Assembly: GCA_963920705.1 (NCBI GenBank) | Contig: OY987226.1 | Location: forward strand, 8,496,501-8,560,500 | Direction of reading: 5' to 3' | Origin: Odiellus spinosus | Lineage: Eukaryota; Arthropoda; Arachnida; Opiliones; Phalangiidae | DNA: 64,000 nt | Shown: piece by piece, positions 61,823 to 64,000 of the stretch | How positions within the stretch are numbered: the first letter of the stretch is position 1 | How the letters are laid out: every line of letters begins with the position of its first letter | The notes under the pieces: generated by a model | Told to the model about the DNA's origin: nothing | The model's database searches: none | Seen by the model: only the letters and a program-made list of their open reading frames with translations | Position numbers and translations under genes: made by a program

Positions 61823-62156
61823 TTTGTGTGTAAAAATAACCGAAGGGTAAGTTTACACTCGTAACAGCGCCCCCTGGCGGCAGACCTGGAAAATCTTATA
61901 ATTTTATATTGTTCCTCGCCTCATTATCTATTAAATGATATACTGCTCGTTATTATATGACCATTATTTAAGGAGATATGACTCGTTTGGTGTTAGGTGA
62001 CCAGTGGTCATCTTGATGACGTCATAACTTAAAATGCTCAACTTTCTCGCTCTGGCACCCGGCAGATTCGTGATCAGCACCCTCGAAAATACCGGAATCA
62101 ATCAAAAAACCTTAGTCAAACCGAATCCGACGGTTCACCTTATTGTCTCCTCGACT
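61823..62156 (-). repeat. Transposon terminal inverted repeat, right
   Basis: 334 bp, the inverted partner of 59828-60170. It carries the CTCF-like sequence CCGCCAGGGGGCGC on the minus strand at 61867-61880, matching 13 of 14 consensus positions. The minus-strand coding frame of the element is open back into this repeat as far as a stop at 61896-61898, without an ATG in the repeat. Confidence 0.9.
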
Positions 62157-62161
62157 ATATT

Positions 62162-64000
62162 GTCGTTTGTAATTATTCTCTTTGTTACACCCATTTCATC
62201 GCAGTTTCCATAATTAATTCAGAGTAGAGGTATTTTCTATACCTCGCCTATAACAATTCTGCTCGTGAGGCCGAAAGTCGCGAATTATGTAATACCACAC
62301 ATTAATAAACTTTAAAGTGAGGATGAAGAAGAAAATCAAGTAATTTTTTTATCTGTTCTATTCTACTTCTCCAGTTGTAAAATTTCAAAGAAAGACTATA
62401 CATTCCGTATATATTACAGGGAATGGCGATTCCGAAAATAAATTCAAAAGCTGTTCCAATTTTAGATCTAACTTTCCCTTTAAACTTATTTATCATGGTT
62501 AACATATAGATTTTGTTACAGGGAAAACGGCATGGTATTTATAGAAAAACTTTTATTTACGAAACATTATGAGCCGAGGCCCTTTCTCAGTCAATCTTTA
62601 GTGTTAATTTAAGTTTTTCTAAAAACAATTTCTACTATACATTCACTATTTAGTAAAACAACGAATTGAAATTTGTCAAACTTACGAAATATGAGGTGGA
62701 AAAATAGGTAAAACTAACTAGGGGCATAGTGATAATGGCTGCAAAATATTAAGGCTCTCCGAACTGAATTAAAACCCTGCGCACGCCCATGGTAACGAAC
62801 ATGCTTATTCTCATAGGCGTACTTCTTACTGTTTTTATTATAAAATTAACTGATAGACCTCAAGACCAATCGCGAGTCACTGAACATTTAATAAAATACA
62901 CGTGACACGTTCGGTGGACGTGAAAATCAACAAACGTGCGATATATCACGAGACCCCTGCTTTTAAGCGTGATCTACGTTTTTTCGTGACGGCCCAAAAA
63001 AAAATAAAAAAATCGAGAGATAGTTTCAATTGTTTTCCTAAAGTCTCTGATCAAAGAAGAAAATATATAGCCGTTGAATGAGGACTCCAGAGAGACTTCT
63101 TTTTTTACATACGATTTAAGGGGAAAAATTAGAGGGGTAGGGGAGAAGGAAATATCAAAAAGAATCTCCACACTGCGTTTTAATGTACTTATGATATAAG
63201 TAAATCAATACTATACATCTTCAATATATTTTGTATTAGGTTTTTATAAAACCCTAGAACTTACGAGGATGGGGGTTTGAATTTTTTCTATTCCTATATA
63301 CAGACGTAGGTTATTTCCAAAATCAGAGCCTGAAATATATCATACTCCAAACAATAAAATTTTTCAGAACATTCCGATGTGGAAATCAAATATCGTATCA
63401 AAAAAGTTCAATATAGAAATATCTATAGATCAGTAGAGTGCCCTCAAAAAAATATTAAAACCGGGAAAAAAAAAAATAAATATTGCAGAACGCAATATTG
63501 CAAAACTCGTAAATCAAGAACAAAAAATATCTTCGTAAAAAAAAAAAAAGACGCGAAAGTAATTCTTCGTCAAAATGATGTATTTCTATCATAAATCGTT
63601 CGGAAATTCGTTTGAAGGGAAAAAACCCTTACCCCCCGTTATCCTATATCAACAAAATGATGAATACGTAATACGAAAACTATCCCAGCACACAATTCCG
63701 CCTTCCTCAACTGATCCCAAAACAAAAAATTTGACCGAGATTTCCTCCCATTCCCGCCAAATTTACATCGCATCATGATGAATAACCCAACTAACCCCCA
63801 AACTATCCCGCACGTAGCATTATCATACTTAATTTCATCCGTAATATAACCAGAAGTATATAAAATATACATTACTCTTTATAAGTAGTGTTCCATACCC
63901 AAGATAGACAGAAGCGTTGGAAATTATTTTCAAGTTGGCCAAGGCCAAATTATATGGGGCTCAGTTATTACCAAAGATCCGACGGTCGAGTGGGGCTTGC
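62162..64000. other. Intergenic to window end, no gene seen
   Basis: AT-rich spacer. A lysine-rich open frame at 63379-63594 reflects A-rich low-complexity DNA. No repeat or RNA gene was recognised. Confidence 0.5.

Larger units (their letters stand above)
59828..62156 (-). mobile_element. 2.3 kb DNA transposon with ~340 bp inverted repeats
   Basis: The ends are AGTCGAGGAGACAA at 59828 and its reverse complement ending at 62156, both bordered by ATATT (59823-59827 and 62157-62161), a probable 5 bp target duplication. The inverted repeats are 59828-60170 and 61823-62156. By eye they differ at about 8-10 positions plus one 10 bp indel close to the tip, so the insertion is fairly young. The only coding region is on the minus strand, a nuclease-like/CXC pseudogene. 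No DDE, tyrosine recombinase, reverse transcriptase or HUH signature is visible. AG/CT termini and long repeats recall Polintons, but the size, target duplication length and gene content do not. The coding frame starts immediately inside the right repeat, so this copy may be internally deleted. Confidence 0.85.

Noticed and set aside
63379-63594. Lysine-rich 71-codon frame
   Set aside because: Low-complexity A-rich DNA explains the composition.

Overview
The window is AT-rich nuclear DNA from an arthropod, most likely an insect. It is about 64 kb of almost gene-empty, repeat-littered sequence holding one convincing host gene. The assignment rests on three things: an intronless coding exon for a kekkon-family leucine-rich-repeat/immunoglobulin membrane protein (a family known from arthropods), the animal-style transposon remnants, and the lack of any prokaryotic operon structure. 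A few CCTAA (TTAGG-type) units occur at 16.7 kb but are too few to be diagnostic. I cannot name the species.

Layout. 1-10.8 kb: intergenic DNA with two small inverted-repeat elements (733-911 and 1675-2090) and several CTCF-like core motifs between 2.4 and 5.3 kb. 10.8-24.3 kb: a 487 bp foldback element, a half copy of the 1675 element, minisatellites at 13.5 and 24.0 kb, a nested direct/inverted repeat cluster at 15.6-16.9 kb, and a diverged three-unit repeat at 21.6-22.1 kb. 24.3-37.5 kb: largely featureless apart from a well-bounded hAT-type MITE at 33575-33805 (perfect 8 bp target duplication) and an A40 tract. 37.6-40.0 kb: the kekkon-like gene, preceded by a good 3' splice acceptor and possibly by a 5' untranslated exon near 36.5 kb. 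40-57 kb: intergenic DNA with an exact 30 bp tandem repeat, a diverged inverted repeat pair 3.4 kb apart, and another half copy of the 1675-type element. 56.9-57.8 kb: a minisatellite with a 154 bp higher-order period. 59.8-62.2 kb: a complete-ended 2.3 kb DNA transposon.

The transposon is the most unusual object. It has roughly 340 bp terminal inverted repeats (about 97% alike by eye) and an ATATT duplication at each end. On the minus strand it carries one broken coding region. That region shows no DDE transposase, reverse transcriptase or HUH Rep motifs. It carries, in order, the spaced acidic motifs of a FEN1/XPG-like (PIN-fold) nuclease followed by a tesmin/TSO1-like CXC cysteine cluster and an acidic tail. 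A 7 bp tandem duplication shifts the frame between the third and fourth acidic motifs. Each inverted repeat also contains a close match to the CTCF core motif.

The kekkon-like gene is the only unit I would call functional. Nothing else forms a pathway with it. The rest of the window is best read as the intergenic or regulatory landscape of a developmental membrane-receptor gene, populated by decayed non-autonomous elements.
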